Positions 1 to 10,777 of a DNA stretch of 64,000 bases are shown in pieces (positions within the stretch are counted from its first letter, which is position 1; each line of letters starts with the position of its first letter). Source of the DNA: Ornithodoros turicata (lineage: Eukaryota; Arthropoda; Arachnida; Ixodida; Argasidae); contig NC_088209.1 of assembly GCF_037126465.1 (NCBI RefSeq), forward strand, positions 12,842,052 through 12,906,051. Direction: 5' to 3'. Below the pieces are notes generated by a model, which saw nothing but the letters and a program-made list of their open reading frames with translations, did not search any database and was not told the origin of the DNA. Position numbers and translations under genes: made by a program.

Positions 1-239
1 AAATCCACCAATTTTGCAGATTGCGAGAGGTATCCATTTCAATCCCATCCAATCCACTTGCCACCCAAAATGGCGCTGCCCATGTTGGATAGGGGGGCAA
101 ATAGTGAGGATAGGCTGATTGATAGCGCCCCATATTTCAAGACTTCATTGGTCGGAAAGCTGAAAAAGTGGGTGGAGCTTCAGGTATAGGCATGACCCAT
201 TAATGGCCAGACTCCCTTTTAATATGCGGCTCTGGGGCG
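1..239. repeat. terminal part of a TIR repeat family related to 29.2-29.7 kb
   Basis: The segment ending near 239 (GGCCAGACTCCC, then GGCTCTGGGGCGC) matches, in the same orientation, the right terminus of the element at 29209-29703. A third related end lies near 44697-44717. The left partner would be outside the window. No coding sequence is visible. The match is by eye over about 45 bp with several mismatches, so the family assignment is tentative. Confidence 0.35.
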
Positions 240-1337
240 CCGCCATTAGAGCTGCCACCCCGTGGTAGTCACAGGAACTGTGCACGTGTGGACTGCCGTT
301 TGCCGAGTTCCTTCATTTTCCCGTCTGTGTTTCCGTTCATTTTAGTGTTCGTTCGTGTTCATTCCGTGTCCGTTCATTTTCTCCCGCTCGGGAACCGGTG
401 TAGAAAAGATATCGCATCGGCCAGCACTCCTCACGTGAACAACTGTGCATATCGCACGCGGAAGCAAGCAATCTTCTTTTTCCTTCATCTTTCGAACGTT
501 GATACGCTACTCAGATGATTATCGCATGACTAGTTATATGGAATGTTACGTTATCGTCAGTCATACTCATTAAAGACGGCGGCCACCAGTATTCATCCCA
601 ATCGGAAGAGCGATTTTGGCAGTCCACTCCTGTTGTGTGGTCGCTGGGAAGGAGGTGAAGGAGCGCACGGAAACTGGTGGATTGAGAGTAAAGCGACAAG
701 GTCTATAGCCCTATAGTTGCTCGTGCGCCATAAAAACTCCAATCATCACCATCATCCATCCATCATCATTATAACTTTCGCTGCCCAGTAGCCGTACGCA
801 GGTCAGCGAGGATATTCTCATTAAACATAGTGGCCCTCGATGGGCAGCTCGACGAATGAAACGGAGTTCCTATTCCCTCAATCTCTGAAAGGAGCTGCGA
901 TGCCCATAAGAAATTCTAGCAATGCTTCGGCCAATCGTCGCCCTGGCTCAGCCGGCCATTCTCGTAACTGCCTGTTCGGGTCCAATGAACGGTGGTCCAG
1001 TCGTTGGAATGCAGCTCACTTCGCGATACACACTACATATCGGGAGCAGTGAAGCAAGATGGGGTGTGCTGCGTTTGCCGCTTGGCCGCATGTGCAGCAG
1101 GTCGGCGAATTCACCCTCCCTAGCTTGTTTTGAGGAAAGCGCGGTCGAAAGTGACATCAAAGGCGAAGCCGGTGCATCAGAGAGATGAAGAGCAATTAAT
1201 GCGCTACAAAGTGATGCATTACATCTCCACAACGAGTAAAGTACTGTCATTACATTTTGTAAGCATTGCACAATTATAGTCGTTACCCAGGGTGAAAGCT
1301 GACTCATCGTCTAAAGCTCGAAAACAAGCAGTTACGA
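240..1337. other. no gene recognised
   Basis: Short overlapping open frames on both strands (up to 119 codons) show no recognisable motif or consistent start context. No RNA gene, tandem repeat or TIR pair was seen. Treated as unannotated intergenic DNA. Confidence 0.4.
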
Positions 1338-1552
1338 ATGGACCTTTTCCATAACGGGCTTATGCGCATGCGTATGACCTTGAGGCGCCGTAGAGGGTTA
1401 TTTCCGTCTTCACTAGATGGCGCAGTGAGGGGACGACTCCGGACCGGTTTTGGCCCTTCGTGCTACCCACGTGGGTTTGTTTTGATTTGTCGCTCCGAGC
1501 GTAGTTCGCTGGAGAGCCGCTAGGATACGAGGCGTATGTGAAAAAGGTCCAT
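1338..1552. mobile_element. small terminal-inverted-repeat element
   Basis: The ends ATGGACCTTTTCCATA (left) and the reverse complement of its near-copy (right, ending AAAAAGGTCCAT) form an inverted repeat of about 16 bp around 215 bp. No clear target duplication was found (left flank TTACGA, right flank TGTGCA), so the superfamily is unknown. It is non-autonomous because it has no credible ORF. Confidence 0.5.
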
Positions 1553-2261
1553 TGTGCAGAGCCTGTTGGCGCGCCACATGCAATGCCCCTGGTGGGAGAA
1601 GCGCGCATTTCTTTCGGGAATCGTAGCAGACGATAGTGCGTGTCACTGCCATGCCAACGTAGCGAACGTTGACATTCGGCGCGTTCAATTTAAAGACAAG
1701 TTTATTTGCGGAAACAGTGGTGTAAAGGTCTTCAGCCTTTATAAAAGTGGACACGAAAGCGACGTGACAGCACAGTGGAAAGGCACATGCGTGTGCAAGG
1801 GAAATGCAGCATATCAGCGCCTGCTATACCTCCGTGTTGGCTGCGCCGCACAGAAAATTACGTCGTTACATTTCAGGAAGTGAACGCACACGTGTAGAAT
1901 TTATATACGTGAACTGTTCACGTTTAGACACACACACACATAACGTATTTATTTTGTTTTATACTTTTTGTTCACTTCGTGTTATTCTTCCAGTACCCGA
2001 CGAAGCGTGGTCCGCCACGCGAAAGACCGCATTAAAACGTAGAAAGATTCAATGGTTGTGTCTTTAAGTGTTGTTCAGCAACACATGACTTGACTTGCTG
2101 TGATTCTGCGTCCCTGAGTACCTTCATGTTATTCACTTCAAAAGTTAACAATAATTCTAAGTGAAATAAAGCGATATAGGAAAATGGTATTCTAAATCCT
2201 GAAGTGAACATTCGCTCGACCTCGTCTGTGTTGTCGTTTTTTGTTCCCCAGTCTCGGCTCT
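1553..2261. other. no gene recognised
   Basis: Unannotated stretch with short open frames only. It holds a short CACACACA run near 1930. Nothing on either strand resembles a known protein or RNA. Confidence 0.4.
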
Positions 2262-2265
2262 TTAA

Positions 2266-2875
2266 AGGGACTATGAAACGATTTTTTTTCTTCGTTTCGT
2301 TCGAAAGAAGACATTTTTCTGAGTCTAGAACCGAAATTTTACCTTCGTCGCGCGAGCGGATTTCTCGGGAGCGAATTTAAACGGAGCGGCGAAGGGAGGA
2401 CAGCTGGCGCCGCGCCGTAGCGAGCTGCCGAGCGGAGACACAACGGGCAACTTGACGCGACCACGGCCGGCTCAGCAACACGTCATCGTGACGTGATGCC
2501 GAGCCGAGGAATCCCACCAGGAGCATGCGCCGTAGGATCCCGTGTATGCGGGAGTGGAAATCTCCATGACAGCAGCTTTCGCGCGATCGGCAGATTTCGG
2601 CAGTGGCGGCAGCCACAGCGCGAGCTCGCGGCATTACTTGCCGTTGTGCAACACCGGTGACGTAACGGGGAACCGAAGTGCGGTCCGTACAGTTACACCA
2701 TCGGCAGGGAAATATGCGCGGGAGAGGAGGAACGCGGAAGAGACATTTCCAGCGCGCGCTCCTCGCAGAGTGGAGCGATTTCGTCCGGAAAAATTTGTGG
2801 CATATTAGTTTCTCTGCGGGAAGAACAGTTTCCATCAAAAAAAAGTATGGGGGTTCGGGAAATTTCATAGTCCCT
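2266..2875. mobile_element. TTAA-flanked non-autonomous DNA element
   Basis: TTAA (2262-2265) is followed by AGGGACTATGAAA. The mirror TTTCATAGTCCCT is followed by TTAA (2876-2879). The ends are inverted repeats of about 13 bp around a 610-bp GC-rich interior. TTAA duplication is the signature of piggyBac-type insertion (established knowledge), but no transposase remains, so the superfamily is inferred from the flank alone. Other TTAA-flanked families in the window start with similar AGG-type ends. Confidence 0.75.
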
Positions 2876-2879
2876 TTAA

Positions 2880-3506
2880 GCTATGGATCTATACTCTATA
2901 CCACCAGCTCGCTTGCTACACCTCTATCCTCTCGTTACCGACTTTAGTGCCGAACCTTACCAGCTCCCAAGGCCTATACTAGCAATGGCAAGGCACCTGC
3001 CTGGATAACGCGCCAGGTGTGGCTATATCTCTACCTCCGCGGCGCCCACTTCAGAATGCCTCTGATAACAGGCAGCAACAAGATTTCAAGTGTCTATAGA
3101 GGAAACAAAATGCACTTGTGTGCCCCCACTCACGCACGTATTATCAATAATGGTACGGTATGTACACTACACGTGGAAGGCCGTTCTAACAAACGTCCAT
3201 ACGTAAAACAACGCGGAGCGCGATATGCGAATGAAAGCAGTCGTGTATTTCTAGTAGACGTAATATTTTTAATACTGTAATATTTTTGTAATGCTTTTTT
3301 TAATTTTGCGTAATCTAATTGAGTAGATAAAATTGATAGACTAAATAGTTAACCAAAGGGACCGCTGGTTCATTCGAGGCGCGTGCCACCAGGACTAAAA
3401 CCTTAGGTCCACTAGAACGGTGTTCTCTAAAACGAGGCTGTGTTTGAGCAGCTATAAAAGCAGCATTTAATGCGCGAGGCCATTGCGTGTGGCGGTTATT
3501 CCCAAT
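2880..3506. other. no gene recognised
   Basis: AT-rich towards its right side (about 3250-3350). Only short open frames without recognisable motifs. No repeats could be paired. Confidence 0.4.
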
Positions 3507-3519
3507 TCAACAATGTTTT

Positions 3520-3806
3520 TTTTTTTTCTTAATTCCGTGTTAGCGCCGCGAAGCAACTGTGGCTATGAGCGGCGTACAGACGTGGACAGATGGAGAGAGG
3601 ACAGCAGGAAGGAGTGGGGGACAGGGGGGTTAGTATGCGTCCTGGGCCGACTTCAGGGGTAACTGTGCCGACATTCGTCTGGAAAGTCTTCGGAAAACCC
3701 AGGGAAAACCTCAGACAGCACAGCCGGTGACAGGATTCGAACCCGTGTCACCTCCCAGTCTCGGCGTGGAAAGCGATCATCCTAACCACTATGCCACGGG
3801 AGCTGG
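3520..3806 (-). mobile_element. tRNA-derived SINE, tail type A
   Basis: On the minus strand the head carries a Pol III A box (TGGCATAGTGG, complement of 3786-3796) and B box (GGTTCGAATCC, complement of 3733-3743). A conserved core (GGTTTTCCCTGGGTTTTCC) and a tail ending GCGGCGCTAACACGGAATT plus an A-rich run follow. A perfect 13-bp target duplication TCAACAATGTTTT flanks it (3507-3519 and 3807-3819), proving retrotransposition by target-primed insertion. It is non-coding and would be mobilised by an unidentified LINE. Confidence 0.92.
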
Positions 3807-4074
3807 TCAACAATGTTTTGCCAAAATAACGAAATACTTAATAGCGACGAAATGACTTGCAAAAAGCACGGAGACGCGAGAGCGAGCCCCGGAACAAGTT
3901 TCGCCCGGAGCCGCTATGCGCTGAGAGCGGCGCAACGACCACGCCAAAACCGCGTTGACGTAACAGTGTCACATCAATCCGTACCGTATGACATTTCAGT
4001 GAACACAATTTCTCATCACCAAGCGGCGCAGATAATTAAAAACTGAATATTTTTCCTTCGAGAGATTAGGCGCA

Positions 4075-4430
4075 CCTCCGCGGAAAAGCAGTCTAGCAAC
4101 ACTGGGCTTTACCTCACCGGCATTCTTCGTGTACGGCTTTCTTGTAGGTTTTGCTTTTACCGCTGGCGAGTGTTTTTGAAGGAAATCTAGGAAGCAGATG
4201 ACTGGTCATCCTTGGCACGAAGCAGTTACAAAGCGCGTGCCCGAAAAACAGCCGGTTGCCAACACGAGACTACCGGTGACGTCATGCAGAGAACAGGGAG
4301 AAGGAGAAGGAACCTTCAGAAGTTTCGGTTTCGCTTTGAGCTTCTCCCAGCTCTTTTGGCAACTAACGAGTCCTCGAAGAATGTACCGAACTTATTTACG
4401 CAGCCATTATTATAGTTTCCATTGTCCCGA
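4075..4430 (+). repeat. dispersed repeat, inverted paralogue at 39.9-40.8 kb
   Basis: This segment matches the reverse complement of two blocks, 40690-40790 and 39945-40175. Shared strings include CACCTCACCGG, GTACGGCTTTCTTG/GTACGGCTTTCTG and CAGCTCTTTTGGCAACTAA. Here the two blocks are contiguous. At 40 kb a further element (40173-40652) separates them, so this copy represents the empty site. No coding function is recognised. Confidence 0.7.
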
Positions 4431-4558
4431 AGTCTCCTTTTAGGCGTATAGGCAAGGAAAATCCTAAAGCTAGTTCGTCCGAGTCAGCTTTGTCACTCAT
4501 CAGGTCACCAAGAACGAGGACGGAGCCCACGAGGAGTCCTTCTTAAATCGTATCTTAA

Positions 4559-5131
4559 AGGTACTGTAAAGCAGCAGAAGAATTTTATTTAGCGTGGCTA
4601 TTCGATAGTCCAAGCCCTCAGTACAAAAACGGCGCAAATTTCATTCCAGTCGGTGGTGCAGTTAACTAGAAAATTACAATGAAAAATTATGGGCAACACT
4701 GTATTAGTATTCGGAAGGGATCCGTACTCTTAGCCGCGTACGGCGGCAACCACGTTGCATGCGTATAACACTGGGCCCGATAGCCAAACAGTGCCGTGTT
4801 TCTTTTTGATTTTATTTCGCAAAAAATACACTAAACAGGGGTCTCTGCACTCCTATGGAAATATGATACGAAATAATATAGCCACCAAAAGAACAAAACG
4901 CGACAAAATAGTGCTGCATGCATAATACATATTCGACAGTGTTGCCCGCCGCACAGGGGGTTGTTCGACACCAGGCGTCGCGCCGCTGCACTACGCCGGA
5001 TTTTTTATGATAAATTAAAAATATTTAGAGAGTGTTGTCGGTCGTATGGTTCCGCATATGGGATTTACAAGCAAGAAAGTCTCAAGCCACGTCGCCAGCA
5101 TATCCTGCTTGTCTACTGCTTTACAGTACCT
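4559..5131. mobile_element. TTAA-flanked DNA element with perfect 16-bp TIRs
   Basis: TTAA (4555-4558) is followed by AGGTACTGTAAAGCAG, and its exact reverse complement CTGCTTTACAGTACCT precedes TTAA (5132-5135). Including the TTAA and one more base the inverted match is 21 bp. The 573-bp interior is AT-rich with no credible ORF. Non-autonomous; piggyBac-like only by the TTAA flank. Confidence 0.82.
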
Positions 5132-5378
5132 TTAAGTCTCAAGCAATTCTTATGTACGATTGCCCTTTAGACATATTCGAACTGTCGACGAAACCATTCG
5201 CGCGTAGCGATTTTGGAGAATGTCTCTTTATAACAGGCTCGTCAAACGCTAAAGAACTGCATGTGTTACTTCTGGGAATATGCAATATGAGCAGCAGAGA
5301 CTCGGGTTCCAGCAGCAGCTTGCCTGCGCTCCTTCACTTCTGCAATGACAGAGTACGCCGCCTCCCATTGGTTACCTA

Positions 5379-5912
5379 CACTCTTAAAAAAAAGGGTGTA
5401 CCTTAACTCTTTTCCTTGCCACATATATAACACCCTTTTGGAGAGTACAATTACGCTCAAAAGGTTGTCTCCTCACTCCCTCAATGGAGTACACTCTTAA
5501 AAATGAACTTCACCGCATAGCACGCTCCTAGCCAACCATCATCTCAAATGATATCGTTATCTGCCCTGATTTGTTGAAAACGGGTGGCCTACGCCTTTTT
5601 TGTGACACTTATGCTGTTCATAATTGTCACAAAAAGGCGTATGCCTCCCGTTTTCAACAAATCAGGGCAGATAATGATATAATTCGAGTTTATGGTTGGC
5701 TAAGAGCGTGTTATGCGGTGAAGTTCATTTCTAGGAGTGTAGCATAACACCTTCTCCCTGCCGGGGAGTAATATTACTCTCCAGTAGGGAGAAAAGTGCT
5801 ATGCTACTCCCATGAGCGAGTGAGGAGACACCCTTTTGAGCGTAATTGTACTCTCCAAAAGGGTGTTATATATATGTGGCAAGGAAAGGAGTACACCCTT
5901 TTTTTAAGAGTG
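5379..5912. mobile_element. TA-flanked MITE (family B), interrupted by a family A MITE
   Basis: TA (5377-5378), then CACTCTTAAAAAAAAGGGTG; the right end mirrors this and is followed by TA (5913-5914). Outer arms continue to match for about 90 bp (for example CCACATATATAACACCC against GGGTGTTATATATATGTGG). Removing the nested copy at 5492-5739 leaves about 284 bp. The TA duplication and CACTCTTAAA ends fit the Tc1/mariner mode. Non-coding. Confidence 0.87.
5492..5739. mobile_element. palindromic MITE family A, copy 1, nested
   Basis: A 248-bp foldback inserted at TA (5490-5491, duplicated at 5740-5741) inside the family B element. Ends are CACTCTTAAAAATGAACTTC and its near mirror. The arms pair almost throughout, around a centre near CACTTATGCTGTTCATAATTG. 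Motifs GATTTGTTGAAAACGGG and CCCGTTTTCAACAAATC pair. Transcripts would form a long hairpin. Confidence 0.92.
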
Positions 5913-5957
5913 TAGTAACCACAAGTAAGTGCCATAGTAATGCCATTACATGTTCTA

Positions 5958-6211
5958 CACTCTTACAAATGAACTTCACCGCCATAGCACGGCCCTAAAC
6001 AACTATCATCTCGACTGACATCTTCCTTTCCCTGGATTTGTTCAAAACGGGAGGCGTACGCCTTTTTTTGTGACACTTATGAAGTTTTGTAATTGTCACA
6101 AAAAATGGCGAACGCCAGCAGTTTCCAGCAAATCACGGGGGTGATCGATGTCATTCGACACGATGGTTGGCTAGGGAGCGTGCTACGCAGTGAAGTATTC
6201 TTTTAAGCGTG
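5958..6211. mobile_element. palindromic MITE family A, copy 2
   Basis: Starts CACTCTTACAAATGAACTTC after TA (5956-5957) and ends TTTTAAGCGTG. The right TA is mutated to AA. It shares the internal GGCGTACGCC and GTGACACTTATG motifs with the other copies but is more diverged, especially in the right arm, so it is an older insertion. Confidence 0.8.
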
Positions 6212-6473
6212 AAGGTAACCAATGGGAGGCCGCTTCGTTGTGTTGCGCATCTTGGGAGGCGAGACGAGTTGTTATTTCTTCTAATTTGATAAGAGAGCAG
6301 GGAGTACGCCCTTTTGTGACAATCAACATAACTTCACCAGTGTCACAAAAAGCTGCACGCCCCCTTTTCCAACAAATCACAAAAGAGAACGACATCATGC
6401 CGAATGAGGACTGTTTTCGGTACGTGCTGTGACGCAAGGTTCTGCTCTCTCTCTCTCTCTTTTAAGTGCACTA
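6212..6473. repeat. degenerate family A-like sequence with (CT)n
   Basis: Contains paired TGTGACAA and TTGTCACA-type motifs and CAACAAATCAC typical of the family A interior, followed by a short CT microsatellite at about 6444-6461. The outer ends are not recognisable. Probably an eroded copy. Confidence 0.35.
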
Positions 6474-6961
6474 CACTGTTAAAACAGAACTTCACCACAT
6501 AGCACGCTCCTAGCCAATCGTCATTCAGAATGATATCACTGTGTGTCCTTATTTGCTGAAAATGGGGGGAAGCGCCTATCTGGAACAAATTATGCTTGTC
6601 CCAGATAGGCTTCTCCCCCCGATTTGAACGAATCATGACACAGAATGATATCATTCGGTCTGGTGGCTGGCTACACTCTTAAAAATGAACTTCACCGCAT
6701 AGCACGCTCCTAGCCAACCATCATCCCGAATGATATCGTTATCTGCTCTGATTTGTTGAAAACGGGAGGCGTACGCCTTTTGTCTGACAATTATGAACAG
6801 CATAAGTGTCACAAAAAAGGCGTACGCCTACCGTTTTGAACAAATCGGGGCAGATAAAGATATCATTCCCGATGATGGTTGGCTAGGAGCGTGCTATGCG
6901 GTGAAGTTCCTTTTTAAGAGTGTAGGAGCGTGCTATGTGGTGAAGTTCTATTTTAACAGTG
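6474..6961. mobile_element. MITE family A-like element interrupted by copy 4
   Basis: Left end CACTGTTAAAACAGAACTTC after TA (6472-6473). Right end GAAGTTCTATTTTAACAGTG before TA (6962-6963). Its right arm is broken at GGCTGGC|TA by a younger family A copy. Removing that copy and one TA restores a continuous arm, which is internal proof of insertion at TA. The core differs (GCGCCTATCTGG), marking a subfamily. Confidence 0.87.
6674..6922. mobile_element. palindromic MITE family A, copy 4, self-nested
   Basis: A 249-bp foldback flanked by TA (6672-6673 and 6923-6924), inserted in the right arm of a related element. Ends CACTCTTAAAAATGAAC and the mirror TTTTTAAGAGTG. Arms are nearly perfect, including GGCGTACGCC motifs on both sides. 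High similarity to the copies at 5492 and 42900 suggests recent spread. Confidence 0.95.
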
Positions 6962-6972
6962 TACGCTCTTCC

Positions 6973-7277
6973 TACCAGTGGCATGGCCGAGTGGGCTAAG
7001 GCGTCCGCTCGTTTGTGGTAACCAAGGTCGTGCTGTAGACTGGGAGGTGGTGGGTTCGAATCCTACCACCGGTTGTGCTGTCTGAGGTTTTCCCTGGGTT
7101 TTCCGAAGACTTTCCAGACGAATGTCGGCACAGTTCCCCCTGAAGTCGGCCCAGGACGCATATACTAACCCCCCTGTCCCCCCACTCCTTCCTGCTGTCC
7201 TCTCTCCGTCTGTCGACATCTGTACGCCGCTCATAGCCACAGTTGCATCGCGGCGCTAACACGCAATAAACAAAAAA
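6973..7277 (+). mobile_element. tRNA-derived SINE, class II tRNA-like head, tail type A
   Basis: A box TGGCCGAGTGG at 6984-6994 and B box GGTTCGAATCC at 7053-7063. The 69-bp spacing and GGCCGAGTGG motif resemble tRNA-Leu/Ser with a long variable arm. The shared core and the tail ending GCGGCGCTAACACG plus an A-rich end follow. A perfect 12-bp target duplication GTACGCTCTTCC (6961-6972 and 7278-7289) abuts the MITE end, so the SINE landed at the MITE border. Non-coding. Confidence 0.95.
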
Positions 7278-7289
7278 GTACGCTCTTCC

Positions 7290-8142
7290 GAATCTATGCT
7301 GTGGATCGTATTCAGCTGAAGCATATATCGCAATTCAGGCTCATCTTTCCCCGTGGAAAGGGTATGCTTACACACACGAGTTACACATACCCCTCCAGTA
7401 CCGGGTAATCTCCCTATACCAGGTCCCCCAAACTCACCTCGGAAAAGCGTGCAACGAAGAAGGCCGCCACTAGATACCCCGCTGTTGCCGTTCCGGATCA
7501 CTTCAGCCCGCTAAGTTTAGCGGCAAAATGTTTTTGTTGTTTCTGCGAATGAATCTAGTCTTTATATGTCCAAATAAGACGCGTATGACAACTTTCTCTG
7601 TCGTGTTTCACTTTTTGGTCCCGTTTTCAAACGTGTTGAGCGATCGGAAGAATCTAGTGCACGGCTGCGTGCATCACATAGCGTACCTGTCGTACCAGGC
7701 GCCGCAGGCGCTGCAGTCGTCCATTTCTCCTTCGGTGACTTGGCCTGGCTTGGATTGTGCTTGAACTGGATCTTTAGCGCGCTACAATCCACGCAAGCCA
7801 ACGTCTGGTAACAATGGGGTATCTAAGGGCGGCCTCCGGCATTGCACGCATCGGGATAGGAACAAATACATGGGAAAATGGCGACCTTGGGGGACCTGCC
7901 CTATACCGTTCCGGAAAGAAGGGCGCAGATGGTGTAATGTGGGCGATATGGCCACGGGCGGAAGATTAGGCAGCGCCTCATTGATCCGTTTCGGAATCCT
8001 GCCCTGAATGCGAGGGGATCTCGGGTTCTTCTATCTGTATACGTAATACTCCACAGACGTAATAAGACAGTATAACGTAATGCCCGAAAAAAAAAGCGAC
8101 TAAGGGGACCTATTTCTTCATTGCAAAACACTACCAAGCTCG
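7290..8142. other. no gene recognised
   Basis: Short frames on both strands only. No repeat partner in the window was recognised. Confidence 0.4.
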
Positions 8143-8146
8143 ATGA

Positions 8147-9155
8147 AAGAAGGAATTCACTGGAAAGGCTGGCCAGCTGTCCTACAGCTGGCTAACCTTT
8201 TCAGTGAATTCCTTCACTTGAAGCTTTGTATGTATTTGTCCCTTCTATGTGCTCCAGCCTCAAAACACCAATTGCTCAACACCATGCTCCTTCTTGTGTC
8301 CCGAACAGAACTCCATAATAAAAGAGACTATGAAGAGATCCTCAAAACCTTCGTAAGCATATGTAATGCATTCCAAGCAACTAAATACAATTACGGAAAG
8401 GTTAGCTGGAAAGGTTAGCCAGCTGTCCTACAGCTGGCTAACCTTTTCAGTGAATTCCTTCACTTGAAGCTTTGTATGTATTTGTCCCTTCTATATGCTC
8501 CAGCCTCAAAACACCAATTGCTCAACACCATGCTCCTTCTTGTGTCCCGAACAGAACTCCATAATAAAAGAGACTATGAAGAGATCCTCAAAACCTTCGT
8601 AAGCATATGTAATGCATTCCAAGCAACTAAATACAATTACGGAAAGGTTAGCTGGAAAGGTTAGCCAGCTGTCCTACAGCTGGCTAACCTTTTCAGTGAA
8701 TTCCTTCACTTGAAGCTTTGTATGTATTTGTCTCTTCTATGTGCTCCAGCCTCAAAACATCAATTGCTCAACGCCATTCTCCTTCTTGTGTCCCGAACAG
8801 AACTCGTCAAAATTAAAGAGACAATGAAGAGATCCTCAAAACCTTCGTAAGTATATGTAATGCATTCCAAGCAACTAAATACAATTACGGAAAGGTTAGC
8901 TGGAAAGGTTAGCCAGCTATCCTACAGCAGGCTAACCTTTTCAGTGAATTCTTTCACTTGAAGCTTTGTATGTATTTGTCCCTTCTATGTGTTCCAGCCT
9001 CAAAACATCAATTGCCTCCACCATGCTCCTTCTTGTGTCCCGAACAGAACTCGTCAAAATTAAAGAGACTACGAAGAGATCCTCAAAACCTTCGTAAGCA
9101 TATGTAATGCATTCCGACCAACTAAATACAATTATACGATTCGGCCTATGAAACA
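8147..9155 (+). repeat. tandem array, four units of about 246 bp
   Basis: Units begin at the GCTAACCTTTTCAGTG motif at 8191, 8437, 8683 and 8931 (periods 246, 246, 248). Units 1 and 2 differ at essentially one base; units 3 and 4 share variants (a GTCAAAATT variant replacing part of CCATAATAAAAG). Junctions hold a hairpin, GGTTAGCCAGCTG-TCCTAC-AGCTGGCTAACC, and the first copy has a longer foldback from 8148. Each of units 1-2 contains an open frame of 60-90 codons (for example 8464-8664) starting MKLCMYLSLLYAPASKHQ, but near-identity of the units makes coding unprovable. Confidence 0.95.
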
Positions 9156-9159
9156 AGCA

Positions 9160-10145
9160 CTGGGAGATATTAACGTACCATATATATGCGTCATCACCAC
9201 GCGTTTGTGCCCGGTACCCAGGTATAGGTCTCCGAGGCTATACCTTTCACTGTATAGATGAGGCTGCTTACACCTTCTGCTTTTTTATACCTTTATGGTT
9301 TTTATACCTTTACTTCCGCAACGTGCTGTATCACATCATTATTATTTTTTCTTGAGACGGTATCAGCTAAATTAAACGGATATTTAATTAAGAAACACAG
9401 ACGTCAGCAGAATCCACATGGTGAGTTTACGGCTGCATAATATCTGTACAGCTGGAATGTTAAATCTAGATGTCCTCGCCCTTAGGGTTGCGTACCAGAC
9501 GAAGGCTGCTCCACAGCAGTGTCAAGTCGCCACCGCTATATCAGTATTTGTTGCTCTGTAAATGTCTATCTTGCGATATGCACTTGATGACTGCGCGGAG
9601 CGACCTTGCTCCTTGAGAATTTTCTTTGGTTTTTAATTCCATATCTTTTTTTTTTTTTTACATGGGGAGTAATGTGCACGAGCTTTGCTTTCGACCTGAC
9701 AACCATATGCGTTTGCGTGTGTTTGTATGTCAAAAACTTTTCTTCCCTCCAAAGGTCTCTTTTTCTCTCCAAAGGTGATTTTTCTAGTTCCCTCCTCTAA
9801 AAATTTGTCACAAAGTGTATTACAATATACCTTTGCAGCGGTACATTTTGTGTACCCAAGGGGTATAAATTCTGGACTTCCACTCGTATAAACTATTTAT
9901 ACGTTTTCAGAAGGTATAAGTGTATGACCTAAAAGGTACGAGTTATCGCGCGGGGACCCTCAAAGGTACATTTTTTTCTAACAGTGCGGCCTGTCCTTCG
10001 AACAAACTGCCTTTCAGTGTACCCCTCTAAGCTCTTCCGCGGGCACCATTATGAGAATATTGTTATTCGTGCCGACGCCGATCTGAGGCTTCACTGGTCA
10101 CGACGGCACACTGAGAGAACACCCACGGGGGCGTCATCCAGTGCA
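9160..10145. other. no gene recognised; one orphan TIR-like end
   Basis: AT-rich. Around 9960-9990, AAAGGTACATTTTTTTCTAA-CAGTG looks like the right end of a CACTGTTAGAAA-type MITE, but no left end was found. T-rich run at 9648-9659. No convincing ORF. Confidence 0.4.
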
Positions 10146-10777
10146 GAGTAAAGTGGGGCTACTTGAACACGGGGGCAGGTTGAGGACAGTTTGGGTTTTT
10201 CGCGTGGCATTTTCTTAGCAATATTTTTTTCTCGTCTGTGACACCAGGGTGAGCACAGTCGTTGTCTGTGCTTTGAAGTAACGTATTCACGTTCTGCACG
10301 TGACTTTTTAGAAAGACGTGAGACGCTGTTTTGCAGATGTGGTCGAGGTAAGAGGGACCTTTTTTGTCCTGTCTGTAACTTTCGCGAGCATTAATTTCAA
10401 ATTTGCTCATTTCTGCTCCTCGGCTAATAAAATATGGCCTCACTGTTACGATGCTGTGTCACTGCCCTGTGTTTCCATGTGGGCTACTCGTGGCTGACCG
10501 TTTCGGCTGGCCCAAACAAGAGACAAAATTTAAACCCGGCATTACATTTTTAATGTCCTCAACTTACCCACTGGGTGGGGTAAGTTGATGAAAATATGTA
10601 GCCTGTCATTTTTGGCTCGTACGGAATAAAGATCTGGTTTAGCACCACTTTAATTTGTGCATCATTTCTCGAAGGTTTGGGGATTCAGTTAACGAATTAT
10701 GGTACAATTTAGGCGATTATTCTGACTGCTATTACCAAAATAGCTCGACTGTCTTCAACATAGACCACCTTACCCTA
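10146..10777. mobile_element. dispersed DNA element, copy 1 (partner 41664-42295)
   Basis: Highly similar over about 630 bp to 41664-42295. Shared landmarks are TAAAGTGGGGCT at the left, a central hairpin CAACTTACCCACTGGGTGGGGTAAGTTG (here given as arms CAACTTACCC and GGGTAAGTTG), and GACCACCTTACCCTA at the right. The ends are imperfect inverted repeats and TA-flanked in copy 2. No transposase reading frame survives. Superfamily not assigned. Confidence 0.78.

Noticed and set aside
2262..2879. CpG-island promoter of a gene at 2.3-2.9 kb
   Set aside because: The GC-rich block coincides exactly with a TTAA-flanked TIR element and leads into no coding exon.
8147..9155. CRISPR-like array
   Set aside because: Repeats are about 246 bp with no short repeat/variable spacer pattern, and the context is eukaryotic.
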